DNA of 64,000 nucleotides, taken from contig NZ_JAAXPV010000001.1 of the NCBI RefSeq assembly GCF_012396615.1, forward strand, positions 186,001-250,000. The letters are read 5' to 3'. Each line of letters opens with the position of its first letter. Within the stretch, counting starts at the first letter, position 1. Origin of the DNA: Rothia terrae. Its GTDB lineage: Bacteria > Actinomycetota > Actinomycetes > Actinomycetales > Micrococcaceae. This document shows positions 17,685 to 26,878 of the stretch, in pieces. The notes beneath the pieces are model-generated. The model did not search any database and had not been told where the DNA came from. It saw only the letters and a program-made list of their open reading frames with translations. The position numbers were made by a program, and so were the translations under genes.

Positions 17685-20600
17685 CTACTGCGTTACTTGA
17701 CGGCCGCGAGCGCACAAGGGACAGATTTCTGGTAGCTTACAGCCGATGCTAAAGCCTCCATCGGCAGTATGACGGGCCTGATAAGTATCGTGCGAGATCA
17801 GCTCGGCGGCACGGTTAATGAGCTCAATCGCCCACTGCCCGGTGTCTGGGTTCAGCGGTTCTTGTTTCTGGCTGAAGGTATCGACCTTGGTGCTCTTATC
17901 GCCCAGTTGAATGAGCCACGCTCCACCGGTCATTTCGTGCAAACCTACCAGCTCGGGCATTTCATCCTCGGCGATATAGGGGTGGTCTTTTCCTTCGTGG
18001 ATCGCCTCAATATCGTCGTTCATTTGCTGGCCAGCACCGGCTTCGAGAGCTACCTGGTAAGCAGCCAGCTGCGGGTGCACCTCGAGGTCTTTCTTGGTGG
18101 GTTTGCTCTTTCCAGTTTTCAAGTCAATGATCACAAATTTACCCGCCTGGTCGACCTCAAGGCGGTCCACGCGTCCAGACAAAATAGCGTCTTTTGCTGG
18201 TCCGGGAACAATCACGCTAAAGGAGCCTTCTACGCCGACGAGCTCGCGTCCGTTGGTCGAGAGTTCTTGCACGTAGGATGCGAAGCGACGCATCATCTCT
18301 TGAGCGCGGTCAAACTGTTGCTGAGTTTCCCAGGTATCGGGCAGATGGAGGGTTTCAAAGCGGGTACGCAGTTCAGCAAGGAGCTCCGCTTCAGTGCCCT
18401 GCGGTAGATCTTCAGCGATAGCGTGTACCAGCGAGCCGATGGAGCGTGAGACGTCAGTGAGAGCTTCTGCGCGCGCGGCTTGAACAAACCAATCCAGTGG
18501 CGAACGGTGAATTGTTTCAACGCGCGACGGTGAGATTCTCACTCGTTCTTCGCGGGTGAAGATGGGCCCGCTTGAGGAGAGCGGTAACAGGCCCCACCAG
18601 CTTGCCGGGTGCGCACCGGGAACCTCTACCCCGGCTGTTTGTTCCGGGTTATTGAGGCGGTTGAGCAAAACAGCAGCGTGATGGGCACGCACCGGGTTGC
18701 GGTCCTCTTCAGCGACCCATTGACGCAACTCAGCCACCAGGGCACGCAGGGTCAGCGGGCGTCGAACTTCAGTATTGACGCGTTTTTCGCCCACTGCAGG
18801 TGCCACAATATCTATCAGCTCTGAGGGCATATCGTCTGCTGAGGACGCCGCTGTGCACACCAGTCTGTATTCAGCACGAGAAATCGCGGTGGAGAACATG
18901 CGGTATTCATCGTATCGGGTATCGCGAATCCGCTGAGAAATAGTCATGGTGCGGGCAATGTCCCCACCAAATTCAACGGTATCGATTAACTCTTGAGTGC
19001 TCAGCAAAGAACCGCGAATTGTCGTGTTGGGCCACACGCCGTCTTGAAGACCTGCAACGTACACAATGTCCCATGTGCGTCCAGCTGCCGTTGCCGGGGT
19101 CAACAAAGCCACAGCGTCCTGCGCCGTCGAACGGGTTGCCAGGGTATCCATGGGCAAATCTTGCGAATCAATGTACTCCAAGAACTGCGCAGCCGTAGCC
19201 CCTGGCATCTGGTCAACATAGCGGGTGGCTGCCTCGAACAGACCGATCATGGCGTCCAAATCGCGGTGTGCTCGTTGGCCTGCGGTGCTGTCTTCTGCAG
19301 AAATTTCTCGCCACATCTCAGCCAGGCCGCTGGCATCCCACAAAGCCCAGAGCACAGTTTCGGCGGTAGCCCCGGGAACATGAAGTGCCTCTGTGCCCGC
19401 CGACAGAACTTTCGCTACACGCCGGGCGGCGGCGCCGTCGCGTCCGCGAGGAATCATAGGAAGGTTAGTCAGACACTCCACTAGCAAGGTTTCTGAGCTC
19501 CGGCTGCCACCGGCACGAAGTTCTTGCCCGCGCAGCAGCTGCCTGAGGTTACGGATGTCCATGGTGGATGCTCCACCCAAGCGCGAGGACAGCAACGCGA
19601 CGGCGTTTTCATAGCCCAGGGCGTAGGACGATGAAGGTTGCGCGTTCTCAGCGGCGGTATCAGCCTCGGTATCGTGCGCGGCGCTCCCCTCTGTATTCAT
19701 AGTGAGTGCGCCGTCCGCATCATCCTCAGGCTGAGAAGCAGCGGCATTAATGATAAGCGCTAGGGCATCTAAGAAGGGACGTACCGCAGGTTCATCACGC
19801 ACAGGAGTCTCGGCAGCCGATACTTCAACGGGGATTCCCTGGGCGTCTAGTACACGCTTGAGACGAGAGATATCGGCACCGTTACGCACGATAATGGCGC
19901 TGCGGCGGTAGCTTCTACCGCGGTGGAGGCGGTCTTCGAGAATCATCTGAGCCAGCAAGGCACCTTCGTGCTGCGGGCTATCAACGGTTAGTGCTTCAAC
20001 AGCTAGGTCATTTCCCGCTGATTTTTCAAGATCTAGTAGCTCGTGGTCATCGCCCAGTGGCAAAAGTTCTTGCTGTATCAGTTCAGTTTCTTCAGGTTGT
20101 TCAAGGACGCGCGGGGCGTCCAAACCAGCTACAGCAGGTGGAATGCGGTGAGCGAATGCAGACCAGGCACCCGCGATTTCAGCGTTCATTCGATACGAGG
20201 TCTTGAGCTTGTGAACATTCACCTCGGTGAAAATATCGCGGACGCGGGCAATCATGTCGGGGCGCGCGCCGCGGAAACCTTGGACCACGGTGTCAGTGCA
20301 GGCGGTCATATACACGGTGGGTTCAACGGTAAAAGCTTGCGCGAGGGCGTCGGCGTCCACCGTCATGTTCTGCGCTGTTTGAGCGAGAACAAGGGAAAGC
20401 TGGTGGCCGCACACAATACTGAGTAGCCTGTAGATCGACGGGCTTGCCTCTTGCAAATCATCAATTAGAATCAGGTCAAATGCAGCGCGTTCGTCAGCTA
20501 AAAACTCGGGGTTAGCCACAAAGACCCGGGCGGCTTCGTGGATGAGTGCCGCAGGGTCAAAGGCGTTGGGGGCGCGCAAACGACGAATTTGTCGGTATTC

Positions 20601-21176
20601 CGTGTAAAGTTGCGCAGCTGCTGCCCATTCAGGGTGCTGATACCGGCTGGCTAGTTCTTGGACGGCGCCCGCGTCCAGATTGTACTCGGCCATACGGTCA
20701 AAGAAATCGCGAATCTCATGGCGAAAACCGTTGGTTGGCAAAGCCTCACTTAAGTCCGTAGGCCAGTGAGGGCCAAACCCGCTTTGCCTGTGACCCTCAA
20801 GAAGTTCGCGGATCATCACATCTTGTTCAGGGCCTGAGAGCAATTTGGGTGCAAACTCTAGACCCGGTAGGAGCTCCAGAATATGAGCGCGGCGTAGAAC
20901 ATCAAAGGCGTATGCCTGCCATGCGCGCACCGGAGCTGAAGACATGGTGGTGTTCACGCGGGCTGTCAGTTCTTCGCGGACGCGAGTTGCACTAGCACGC
21001 GAGGGGGTGAGCACTAGCAGTCGCGCAGGATTACCACCGGATTCAATGAATTGCGCGGCTCGTTCAATCAGCGCGCGCGTCTTTCCCGTGCCCGGTGCTC
21101 CGGCAATAAAATGAACACCGCTCACCTCTTTCAAGCGGTTAGCGGCGTCCATCGTGTTGTGCAAAGAAGTGCTCAT
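17685..21176 (-). CDS. adnA: AdnA: ATP-dependent helicase/nuclease subunit
   Basis: A 1163-aa partner of AdnB. It has Walker A AGAPGTGKT at residues 25-33, a degenerate motif II (LIDDLQEA, with Asp in place of the usual Glu), a motif VI-like EYRMFSTAISRAEYRLV, and a C-terminal RecB-type nuclease with GRVDRLEVDQ, VIIDLKTGKSK and QLAAYQVAL. Three Cys remain at the extreme C terminus (IGCKLPEICPLCARG), but the segment that usually carries a Cys before the nuclease reads SPSRVETIHRSPLDWF, so a complete four-Cys Fe-S site is not evident. Weak motor chemistry in AdnA beside a stronger AdnB fits what is known of AdnAB. Start ATG 21176. Confidence 0.9.
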   Translation of the reverse strand: MSTSLHNTMDAANRLKEVSGVHFIAGAPGTGKTRALIERAAQFIESGGNPARLLVLTPSRASATRVREELTARVNTTMSSAPVRAWQAYAFDVLRRAHILELLPGLEFAPKLLSGPEQDVMIRELLEGHRQSGFGPHWPTDLSEALPTNGFRHEIRDFFDRMAEYNLDAGAVQELASRYQHPEWAAAAQLYTEYRQIRRLRAPNAFDPAALIHEAARVFVANPEFLADERAAFDLILIDDLQEASPSIYRLLSIVCGHQLSLVLAQTAQNMTVDADALAQAFTVEPTVYMTACTDTVVQGFRGARPDMIARVRDIFTEVNVHKLKTSYRMNAEIAGAWSAFAHRIPPAVAGLDAPRVLEQPEETELIQQELLPLGDDHELLDLEKSAGNDLAVEALTVDSPQHEGALLAQMILEDRLHRGRSYRRSAIIVRNGADISRLKRVLDAQGIPVEVSAAETPVRDEPAVRPFLDALALIINAAASQPEDDADGALTMNTEGSAAHDTEADTAAENAQPSSSYALGYENAVALLSSRLGGASTMDIRNLRQLLRGQELRAGGSRSSETLLVECLTNLPMIPRGRDGAAARRVAKVLSAGTEALHVPGATAETVLWALWDASGLAEMWREISAEDSTAGQRAHRDLDAMIGLFEAATRYVDQMPGATAAQFLEYIDSQDLPMDTLATRSTAQDAVALLTPATAAGRTWDIVYVAGLQDGVWPNTTIRGSLLSTQELIDTVEFGGDIARTMTISQRIRDTRYDEYRMFSTAISRAEYRLVCTAASSADDMPSELIDIVAPAVGEKRVNTEVRRPLTLRALVAELRQWVAEEDRNPVRAHHAAVLLNRLNNPEQTAGVEVPGAHPASWWGLLPLSSSGPIFTREERVRISPSRVETIHRSPLDWFVQAARAEALTDVSRSIGSLVHAIAEDLPQGTEAELLAELRTRFETLHLPDTWETQQQFDRAQEMMRRFASYVQELSTNGRELVGVEGSFSVIVPGPAKDAILSGRVDRLEVDQAGKFVIIDLKTGKSKPTKKDLEVHPQLAAYQVALEAGAGQQMNDDIEAIHEGKDHPYIAEDEMPELVGLHEMTGGAWLIQLGDKSTKVDTFSQKQEPLNPDTGQWAIELINRAAELISHDTYQARHTADGGFSIGCKLPEICPLCARGRQVTQ

Positions 21177-21234
21177 GTTCTTATTCTTTCAGCACCCACT
21201 GACAAAATAAGAACGTTTTTGAGATCTCTCGGCT

Positions 21235-21732
21235 TTATTTTTTCTTCATCATTTTGAGCACTGTGGGCAAGTGACGGGCTAACTGTTCAGCCGCGTACAG
21301 GCCGGCGCTCTGCGATGAGGTGCCACGCTGGTGCTCGTTAGAGGGGTTGTACCCGTGATGCGTTTGACTGTAGGGATTCTGTTGCTGGGCACTGCCCTGC
21401 CCGAATCCGCCAAAGAACCCACCGGTTGGCTTGGAGTACCCCGGACGCGATCCACCGGCTTGGCGCATACCGTCTTGGAAACCGCGGTCGTACCCCTGAT
21501 GGTAGTCCGCTGATTTACCGCGTCTAAACCCCGTGCCACGCGTTGAACCATTTTTGAATTTGTTGACCTGCTGCGCGATAAACAGTGCCTGCGATAACTT
21601 TGATTTTTTACGATGTGAACTCGACTGATTGCGTGAAGCCGCAAACTCCAAACCCCAGTTGATAGCTTGCATGATTTGTTCTTCTCGGCTGCCCCTTCCA
21701 TGCGAGTAGCCGCTACTAAATTTTTGAGCCAT
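21235..21732 (-). CDS. Small Gly/Gln/Ser-rich basic protein of unknown function
   Basis: A 165-aa protein that I do not recognise. The start is ATG 21732 because a strong GGAAGGGGGAAAGC precedes it; the open frame itself reaches 21786. The first 60 residues look helical and basic (QSSSHRKKSKLSQALFIAQ). Residues 65-135 are low-complexity Gly/Gln/Tyr/Ser. The last 25 residues form an amphipathic helix (AAEQLARHLPTVLKMMKKK). There is no signal peptide or membrane helix. It lies 58 bp upstream of adnA on the same strand. The composition suggests nucleic-acid binding or a flexible scaffold, which is only a guess. Confidence 0.7.
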   Translation of the reverse strand: MAQKFSSGYSHGRGSREEQIMQAINWGLEFAASRNQSSSHRKKSKLSQALFIAQQVNKFKNGSTRGTGFRRGKSADYHQGYDRGFQDGMRQAGGSRPGYSKPTGGFFGGFGQGSAQQQNPYSQTHHGYNPSNEHQRGTSSQSAGLYAAEQLARHLPTVLKMMKKK

Positions 21733-21868
21733 GCTTTCCCCCTTCCAACAATAAGTACGCTTTATAAGTATAGTCTGCTCAACCATCCGTGACTTAAAAC
21801 TTCTCGTGAAGACACCTTCTCAAAACAGCATCTTTTCGCATGTACTCGCCCACAGTTGCCCCGCGTTG

Positions 21869-21883
21869 TACTCTTAGAACATG
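21869..21883 (+). promoter_or_regulatory. Probable leaderless promoter of the DEDDh exonuclease gene
   Basis: TACTCT (21869-21874) ends six bases before ATG 21881, with no Shine-Dalgarno between them. This fits a -10 box whose transcript starts at or next to the A of the ATG. Confidence 0.5.
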
Positions 21884-22564
21884 ACTTCATGGACTGAACT
21901 ACCCCGCGCCACCTTTGACCTAGAGACCACCGGCATCGACGTGCGCACCGCTCGAATCGTCACCGCATCCCTTATTCTGGTGGATGCTGAAGGTGAGGTT
22001 ATCCGTCAGGCTGAGTGGCTGGCAGATCCGGGCGTAGAAATCCCCGAAGAAGCTTCTAAGGTTCACGGCATTACCACCGAATACGCAAAGGCTAACGGTA
22101 AGCCCGGCCAGCAGGTCGCCTACGAAGTTGCTATGGCGCTCGGCGGTCTGTTTGCTGATGGTGTGCCTGTGATTGCTTTCAACGCCGCTTACGATTTTTC
22201 GGTCATGCACTACGAGCTTTCTCGTTACGGTTTTCCGCCGCTCACCGCCTTCCCTGTTCTTGACCCGCTGGTTATTAACAAGCAGGTACATAAGTTCAAA
22301 AAGGGCAAGCGCACCTTAGAAGTACTGGCGCAAGAATACAATGTCGAGCTTGATAATGCGCACTCATCAACCGCAGATGCTATTGCCGCTGAACGTGTTC
22401 TCACCGCGATGAGCCTTGAGTACCCCGATGAACTTGAGCAGGACGCGGTCACCTTGCACAATGCGCAGATTGGCTGGGCAGCGGAACAAGCAGCTGACCT
22501 TCAGGCGTACTTTGATCGTATTGGAAAGCAGGCAGATATAGACGGCACCTGGCCTGTTCGATAG
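21881..22564 (+). CDS. DEDDh 3'-5' exonuclease (DnaQ-like)
   Basis: A 227-aa exonuclease of the DnaQ/RNase T fold. All four metal ligands and the general base can be read: FDLETTG (Exo I, Asp and Glu), VIAFNAAYDFSVM (Exo II Asp) and NAHSSTADAIAAERV (Exo III, His and Asp). It could proofread or trim DNA or RNA; it is a free-standing protein rather than an obvious polymerase epsilon subunit, and the substrate cannot be told from sequence. It is divergent from the Gly/Gln-rich protein and followed by the exporter gene 82 bp downstream. Confidence 0.9.
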   Translation: MTSWTELPRATFDLETTGIDVRTARIVTASLILVDAEGEVIRQAEWLADPGVEIPEEASKVHGITTEYAKANGKPGQQVAYEVAMALGGLFADGVPVIAFNAAYDFSVMHYELSRYGFPPLTAFPVLDPLVINKQVHKFKKGKRTLEVLAQEYNVELDNAHSSTADAIAAERVLTAMSLEYPDELEQDAVTLHNAQIGWAAEQAADLQAYFDRIGKQADIDGTWPVR

Positions 22565-22646
22565 CTCAGATTCACGTATCGGTCGCAGGTTATTCTGCGG
22601 CCGATATTTTCTTGTTTTCGTATCTCGACACTCAGGATAGATAGCG

Positions 22647-23981
22647 ATGGATGATTTTACCCGCAGTATCACTCTGGGCTCTTCTCGCCTACAACATGAG
22701 GAACTCGTTCAACAGTCTGCGGTGGTGATGCGCCTGGGTATGATGCTGATGGCATCGGGCGCGAGCGCGTACCGAGTGAAGTCGTCGATGGCTCGGTTGG
22801 CTCGTGCTGTTGGACTCACCGAGCATCATGCGCAGGTATCATTCACTGAAATCTCTACGACGTCCTATGCCAAGGGTTTTTACCGCACTGAAATTTCCGA
22901 ACAGCGCGCCGTGGGAATCAATGCGCATCGCATCGATGCTTTAGGCGAGTTTGTTTCTGCTTTGCCTTCTCAGATTTCGCCGGCGGTTGCAAACCGCACT
23001 CTCGACCGTATTGAGGCGTTGCCCAAGCTGTATGCGCCGTGGCTTTTGGCCTTGATTGCCGGTATAGCGTGTGCGGCTTTTGCGTTCATGAACCGCGGTG
23101 GTTTGCTGGAGTGTACCGTGGTGTTTTTTGCCGCCTGCGCAGGTCAGTTTCTTCGCTCTCAGCTACTTCACCGGCACATTAACCATATGGCGGTGTGGAT
23201 TCTGTGCGGGGTGCTCTCCGCCGGTTTATATATCGCCGTGATGACGGGGTTCAGCTCCGCTGGGCTTATTTCTGCCGACCATATGGTGGGCTTCATTTCT
23301 TCGGTTCTGTTTCTGGTGCCGGGTTTTCCGCTGGTCACCGGGATGCTGGATTTAGCGCGAATGGATATCTCAGCAGGGCTCTCGCGCCTAACGTACGTGG
23401 TGCTGATGCTGATGAGTGCGTCCTTCGCGATTTGGCTCCTGTCCTTTCTTTTTGATGTGCCGCTATCAACTGCCCCTGATTTGGGGCTTCCGGTGCTTGC
23501 GCTCGTAGCTTTGCAAATCATCGCGTCCTTCTGTGCCGCCGTCGGTTTTGCCATGCTGTTCAATGCAACTCCGCTGGCCTGCACGTGGGCAGGAGTTATC
23601 GCTGCACTGGTTAACCCCGCACGCGTGTGGCTGACGGATGCCGGTTTAGCACCCCAATTGTCCGTTGCTATTGCTGCGTTTGTCGCCGGTTTGCTGGCAG
23701 AAGTTATTGCGCCGCTTCATCACCGTCAAATCTCCCGCGTTTCACTCTCTGTGCCCGCGGTGGTCACCATGGTTCCAGGCGTGCTGTTTTATATGTCGAT
23801 GGCTCACTTTAGTAACGGCGATGTCACCTCGGCGCTCGCAGGAATGGTGCAAGTGATATTGGTGTTCGCCGCCATCGGTATGGGACTTGCCGCAGCTCGT
23901 TTGATGATGGATAAAAACTGGCTGTACGATCGCGATACACAAAAGCTTGGCTCTCTCAGAGCCGATCAACACATGCGTTAG
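22647..23981 (+). CDS. thrE: Threonine/serine exporter, ThrE family
   Basis: A 444-aa single-chain exporter combining the two domains that other bacteria split (DUF1212 and DUF3815). A cytoplasmic N-terminal domain carries the family segment ASGASAYRVKSSMARLA (about residues 33-50). About ten transmembrane helices follow from residue 130, and the VPGFPLVTGMLDLARMD segment sits in the middle. In Corynebacterium ThrE exports L-threonine and L-serine. The start is ATG 22647 with AGGATAG upstream. The next gene begins 13 bp after its stop, so the two are likely co-transcribed. Confidence 0.88.
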   Translation: MDDFTRSITLGSSRLQHEELVQQSAVVMRLGMMLMASGASAYRVKSSMARLARAVGLTEHHAQVSFTEISTTSYAKGFYRTEISEQRAVGINAHRIDALGEFVSALPSQISPAVANRTLDRIEALPKLYAPWLLALIAGIACAAFAFMNRGGLLECTVVFFAACAGQFLRSQLLHRHINHMAVWILCGVLSAGLYIAVMTGFSSAGLISADHMVGFISSVLFLVPGFPLVTGMLDLARMDISAGLSRLTYVVLMLMSASFAIWLLSFLFDVPLSTAPDLGLPVLALVALQIIASFCAAVGFAMLFNATPLACTWAGVIAALVNPARVWLTDAGLAPQLSVAIAAFVAGLLAEVIAPLHHRQISRVSLSVPAVVTMVPGVLFYMSMAHFSNGDVTSALAGMVQVILVFAAIGMGLAAARLMMDKNWLYDRDTQKLGSLRADQHMR

Positions 23982-23993
23982 GAACAACCAGCC

Positions 23994-24383
23994 GTGGTCT
24001 CTCAACATATTTCACGCATCATCGGAACCTCCCCGCAGAAGGTGTATGACTATGTGCGTAATCCGTTCACCCTGCCGCTCTGGGCCGCGGGGTTGGCGAC
24101 TTCAACTGTGACTGAGGATAACGGAAGGTATTTTGCGCAGGCTCCTTTTGGACGCGTGCAGGTACGCTTTGTGCAGACCAACAGTTCTGGGGTGCTAGAC
24201 CACGAGGTCATCACCGAGAACGGCGCAACTTTCTACAACCCAATGCGCGTCATACCGCATCCGCAGGGTTCTGAAATCATCTTTACGGTGCGACAGCTAG
24301 AGATGAGCGATGAACAGTTCGCCGCCGATTGTCGTGCTGTGGCTGCAGATTTAGAGACGCTTGCTCAGCTGTTAGAGCGGTAA
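23994..24383 (+). CDS. SRPBCC (START/Bet v1-like) family protein
   Basis: A 129-aa protein with the pattern of a polyketide-cyclase/SRPBCC ligand-binding fold: SPQKVYDYVRNPFTLPLWAAG near the start, a run of beta-strands and a long C-terminal helix (EQFAADCRAVAADLETLAQLL). It begins with GTG 23994, preceded by TAGGAAC, and is probably translated from the thrE transcript. These folds bind hydrophobic ligands or lipids, but there is no residue here that points to a reaction, so its role is unknown. Confidence 0.75.
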   Translation: MVSQHISRIIGTSPQKVYDYVRNPFTLPLWAAGLATSTVTEDNGRYFAQAPFGRVQVRFVQTNSSGVLDHEVITENGATFYNPMRVIPHPQGSEIIFTVRQLEMSDEQFAADCRAVAADLETLAQLLER

Positions 24384-24457
24384 AAGACAGAAAATCGCGG
24401 TAATCTACAGCCCTCGCCGCAACACCGCTATGGCGCACAAATCTATAAACAGCAACG

Positions 24458-24482
24458 GGGCACCTGAAAATTTCAGGTGCCC
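24458..24482. terminator. Palindromic terminator-like hairpin
   Basis: GGGCACCTGAAA and TTTCAGGTGCCC form a 12-bp perfect palindrome with one central base, placed between the convergent SRPBCC gene and hemL. There is no T run on either side. Confidence 0.6.
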
Positions 24483-24502
24483 TGTCTGATGAGTCGTGAC
24501 GC

Positions 24503-25828
24503 TTATGCGGTGGCTGATGCCGCTGCTTGAGCCGCTGCAGGAAGAGCCGAGATGATGCGATCCATCGCAGCATCATCGTGAGCGGCGGAGAGGAACCATG
24601 CCTCAAACGCGCTCGGCGGCAGATAGACGCCTGATTCCATCATGGAGTGGAAGAACGCGTTGTAGCGGAAGGTCTCGCTTGCCTTGATGTCATCGTAGTT
24701 GTGAACACCGTTGGCAGAGGTACCGAAAGCCACCGAGAAGAGGTTGCCAGCCGTGTGGATGGAGTGGTCCACTCCGGCATCGTTGAATGCTTCAGTCAAA
24801 GCCTTCTGGAGTTGAGCTGAGCGTTCATCGATATGCTGGTACGCCGCAGCATCTGCGGCTGTGAGGGTGGCGATGCCCGCTGCCATAGAGATGGGGTTAC
24901 CCGAGAGAGTACCAGCCTGGTAGACGGGTCCGGTGGGAGCGAGGTATTCCATGATCTCGCGCTTTCCGGCGAGCGCAGCGATGGGCATACCGCCGCCAAT
25001 GACCTTACCGAAAGCGAAGAGGTCGGGAACCCAGCCGCCGTCGTTGGGTGATGCAAAGCCCCAGTAACCTGCAGATGAGACGCGGAAGCCCGTAAGAACT
25101 TCATCGAAAATCATGAGGGCACCGTTTGCGGTAGTGAGCTCGCGAATGGTTTTGTTGAATCCCTCGTGAGGGGTGACAACACCCATGTTGCAGGGCGCTG
25201 ATTCAGTGATGACCGCTGCGATTTCACCGGGGTAGGTTTCAAAAGCTGCGCGCAGGGCGTCCTTGTCGTTATAGGGCAGGACGATGGTCTCCCCTGCAGT
25301 TGCGGCGGTGACGCCTGCGGAACCCGGCAGTGCCAGGGTAGCTACGCCTGAGCCCGCTTCTGAGAGCAGGGCGTCCACGTGTCCGTGATAGCAGCCAGCG
25401 AACTTGATGATTTTGTCGCGGGACGTATAACCGCGTGCCAGGCGCACTGCCGTCATGGTGGCTTCGGTGCCGGTTGAGACCATACGAACCTGGTCGATAG
25501 CCCCGGGAGTAACAGCGTTAATACGCTCGATGACCAGCTCAGCTAAACGAGTTTCAGATTCTGTTGAGGTACCAAAGGATAGCCCGTGATCAGCTGCGGT
25601 GTGTACAGCATCAATGACGCGAGCGTCCTTATGACCCAAAATCGCAGGTCCCCAAGACCCCACGAGATCAACGTACTCTTTACCGTCAGCATCGCGCAGG
25701 TAGGCGCCTTCGGCATCCACCATGAACGCGGGAGTGCCGCCCACAGAGTTGAATGCACGCACGGGGGAGTTCACGCCGCCGGGGATTACGCGACGAGAAC
25801 GTTCAAAAAGCTCTTCGTTATGAGTCAT
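24503..25828 (-). CDS. hemL: Glutamate-1-semialdehyde 2,1-aminomutase
   Basis: A 441-aa PLP enzyme converting glutamate-1-semialdehyde to 5-aminolevulinate, the second step of the C5 heme pathway; HemA, encoded divergently 9 kb away, makes its substrate. The N terminus [15 protein letters not shown] is characteristic, and the PLP lysine is in [24 protein letters not shown] and the cofactor-binding [15 protein letters not shown] are also present. It is the last gene of the heme operon, 42 bp after hemB. ATG 25828 is preceded by GAAAGAAG. Confidence 0.97.
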   Translation of the reverse strand: MTHNEELFERSRRVIPGGVNSPVRAFNSVGGTPAFMVDAEGAYLRDADGKEYVDLVGSWGPAILGHKDARVIDAVHTAADHGLSFGTSTESETRLAELVIERINAVTPGAIDQVRMVSTGTEATMTAVRLARGYTSRDKIIKFAGCYHGHVDALLSEAGSGVATLALPGSAGVTAATAGETIVLPYNDKDALRAAFETYPGEIAAVITESAPCNMGVVTPHEGFNKTIRELTTANGALMIFDEVLTGFRVSSAGYWGFASPNDGGWVPDLFAFGKVIGGGMPIAALAGKREIMEYLAPTGPVYQAGTLSGNPISMAAGIATLTAADAAAYQHIDERSAQLQKALTEAFNDAGVDHSIHTAGNLFSVAFGTSANGVHNYDDIKASETFRYNAFFHSMMESGVYLPPSAFEAWFLSAAHDDAAMDRIISALPAAAQAAASATA

Positions 25829-25870
25829 GTGTTATCTTCTTTCGACGGTGAAAACAGTGGTGTTGTCAGC

Positions 25871-26878
25871 TTACTTGGTTTGGTTCAGCCAGGTAGCAAC
25901 TTCGGTCGCGTAGTAGGTCAAGATGATATCGGCGCCGGCGCGGCGAATGCCCATCAGCGATTCCGTGACAATGCGCTCACGGTCAATCCAGCCTTTAGCT
26001 GCTGCTGCTTCGATCATCGCGTATTCGCCAGAGACCTGGTAAGCGGCGACGGGAACCGGTGATACAACGGCAAGTTCACGCACGATATCAAGGTAGGCCA
26101 TGGCGGGTTTGACCATCACAAAGTCAGCACCCTCTTCAATATCCAGCTGAGCTTCCAACAGTGCCTCTCGGCGCTGAGCGGGGTCCTGCTGGTACGTCTT
26201 GCGATCGCCTTTAAAGGTTGAACCGACGGCGTCACGGAAAGGACCAAAGAACGCTGATGCGTATTTTGCAGAATACGCCATGATAGAAACATCGGGATAT
26301 CCGGCATCATCAAGAGCCGCACGGATTGCGCCGACCTGACCGTCCATCATGCCCGAGGGGCTCACAGTATGCGCACCTGCTTTCGCCTGTGAAACAGCCA
26401 TCTTGCAGTAAGATTCCACAGCGCGATCGTTGTCAACAACCTCGTTGCCCCACTCATCGGTGACCAGCGGGCCACAGTGACCGTGAGAAGTAAATTCATC
26501 CAAGCAGGTATCTGCCATGATGACAATCTCGTTGCCGAATTCTTCGCGAAGAGCACGAATACCGCGGTTGAGAATACCGTCCTCAGCCCACGCTACTGAA
26601 CCTTCATCGTCCTTGTCTTCATCGCGCGGCACGCCAAAGAGGTCAACGCACGCAATACCTGCATCGATAGCTTGACGTACCTCGTATTTGAGGCTGTCTA
26701 GGGTGTGCTGATACTGTCCGGGCATAGATTCGATGGCTACCGGGGCATCAATGCCATCTCGCACAAAGAGAACCTGAATCATGTTGCGAGGTTCCAGCGA
26801 AGTCTGGGCAGTCAGTGCTCGCATAGCATCGGTGGTACGCGCGCGGCGCGGTCGAAAAGCTAAATCAAGATTTTTCAT
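25871..26878 (-). CDS. hemB: Delta-aminolevulinic acid dehydratase (porphobilinogen synthase)
   Basis: A 335-aa enzyme joining two 5-aminolevulinates into porphobilinogen. The two active-site lysines are in MAYSAKYASAF and MVKPAMAYLD. The metal-site region reads DTCLDEFTSHGHCG: two Cys are kept, but the middle ligand of the three-Cys zinc form is Asp, so metal use may be mixed or magnesium-type. The start ATG overlaps the end of hemD by four bases (ATGA), a sign of translational coupling. The length is normal. Confidence 0.97.
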   Translation of the reverse strand: MKNLDLAFRPRRARTTDAMRALTAQTSLEPRNMIQVLFVRDGIDAPVAIESMPGQYQHTLDSLKYEVRQAIDAGIACVDLFGVPRDEDKDDEGSVAWAEDGILNRGIRALREEFGNEIVIMADTCLDEFTSHGHCGPLVTDEWGNEVVDNDRAVESYCKMAVSQAKAGAHTVSPSGMMDGQVGAIRAALDDAGYPDVSIMAYSAKYASAFFGPFRDAVGSTFKGDRKTYQQDPAQRREALLEAQLDIEEGADFVMVKPAMAYLDIVRELAVVSPVPVAAYQVSGEYAMIEAAAAKGWIDRERIVTESLMGIRRAGADIILTYYATEVATWLNQTK

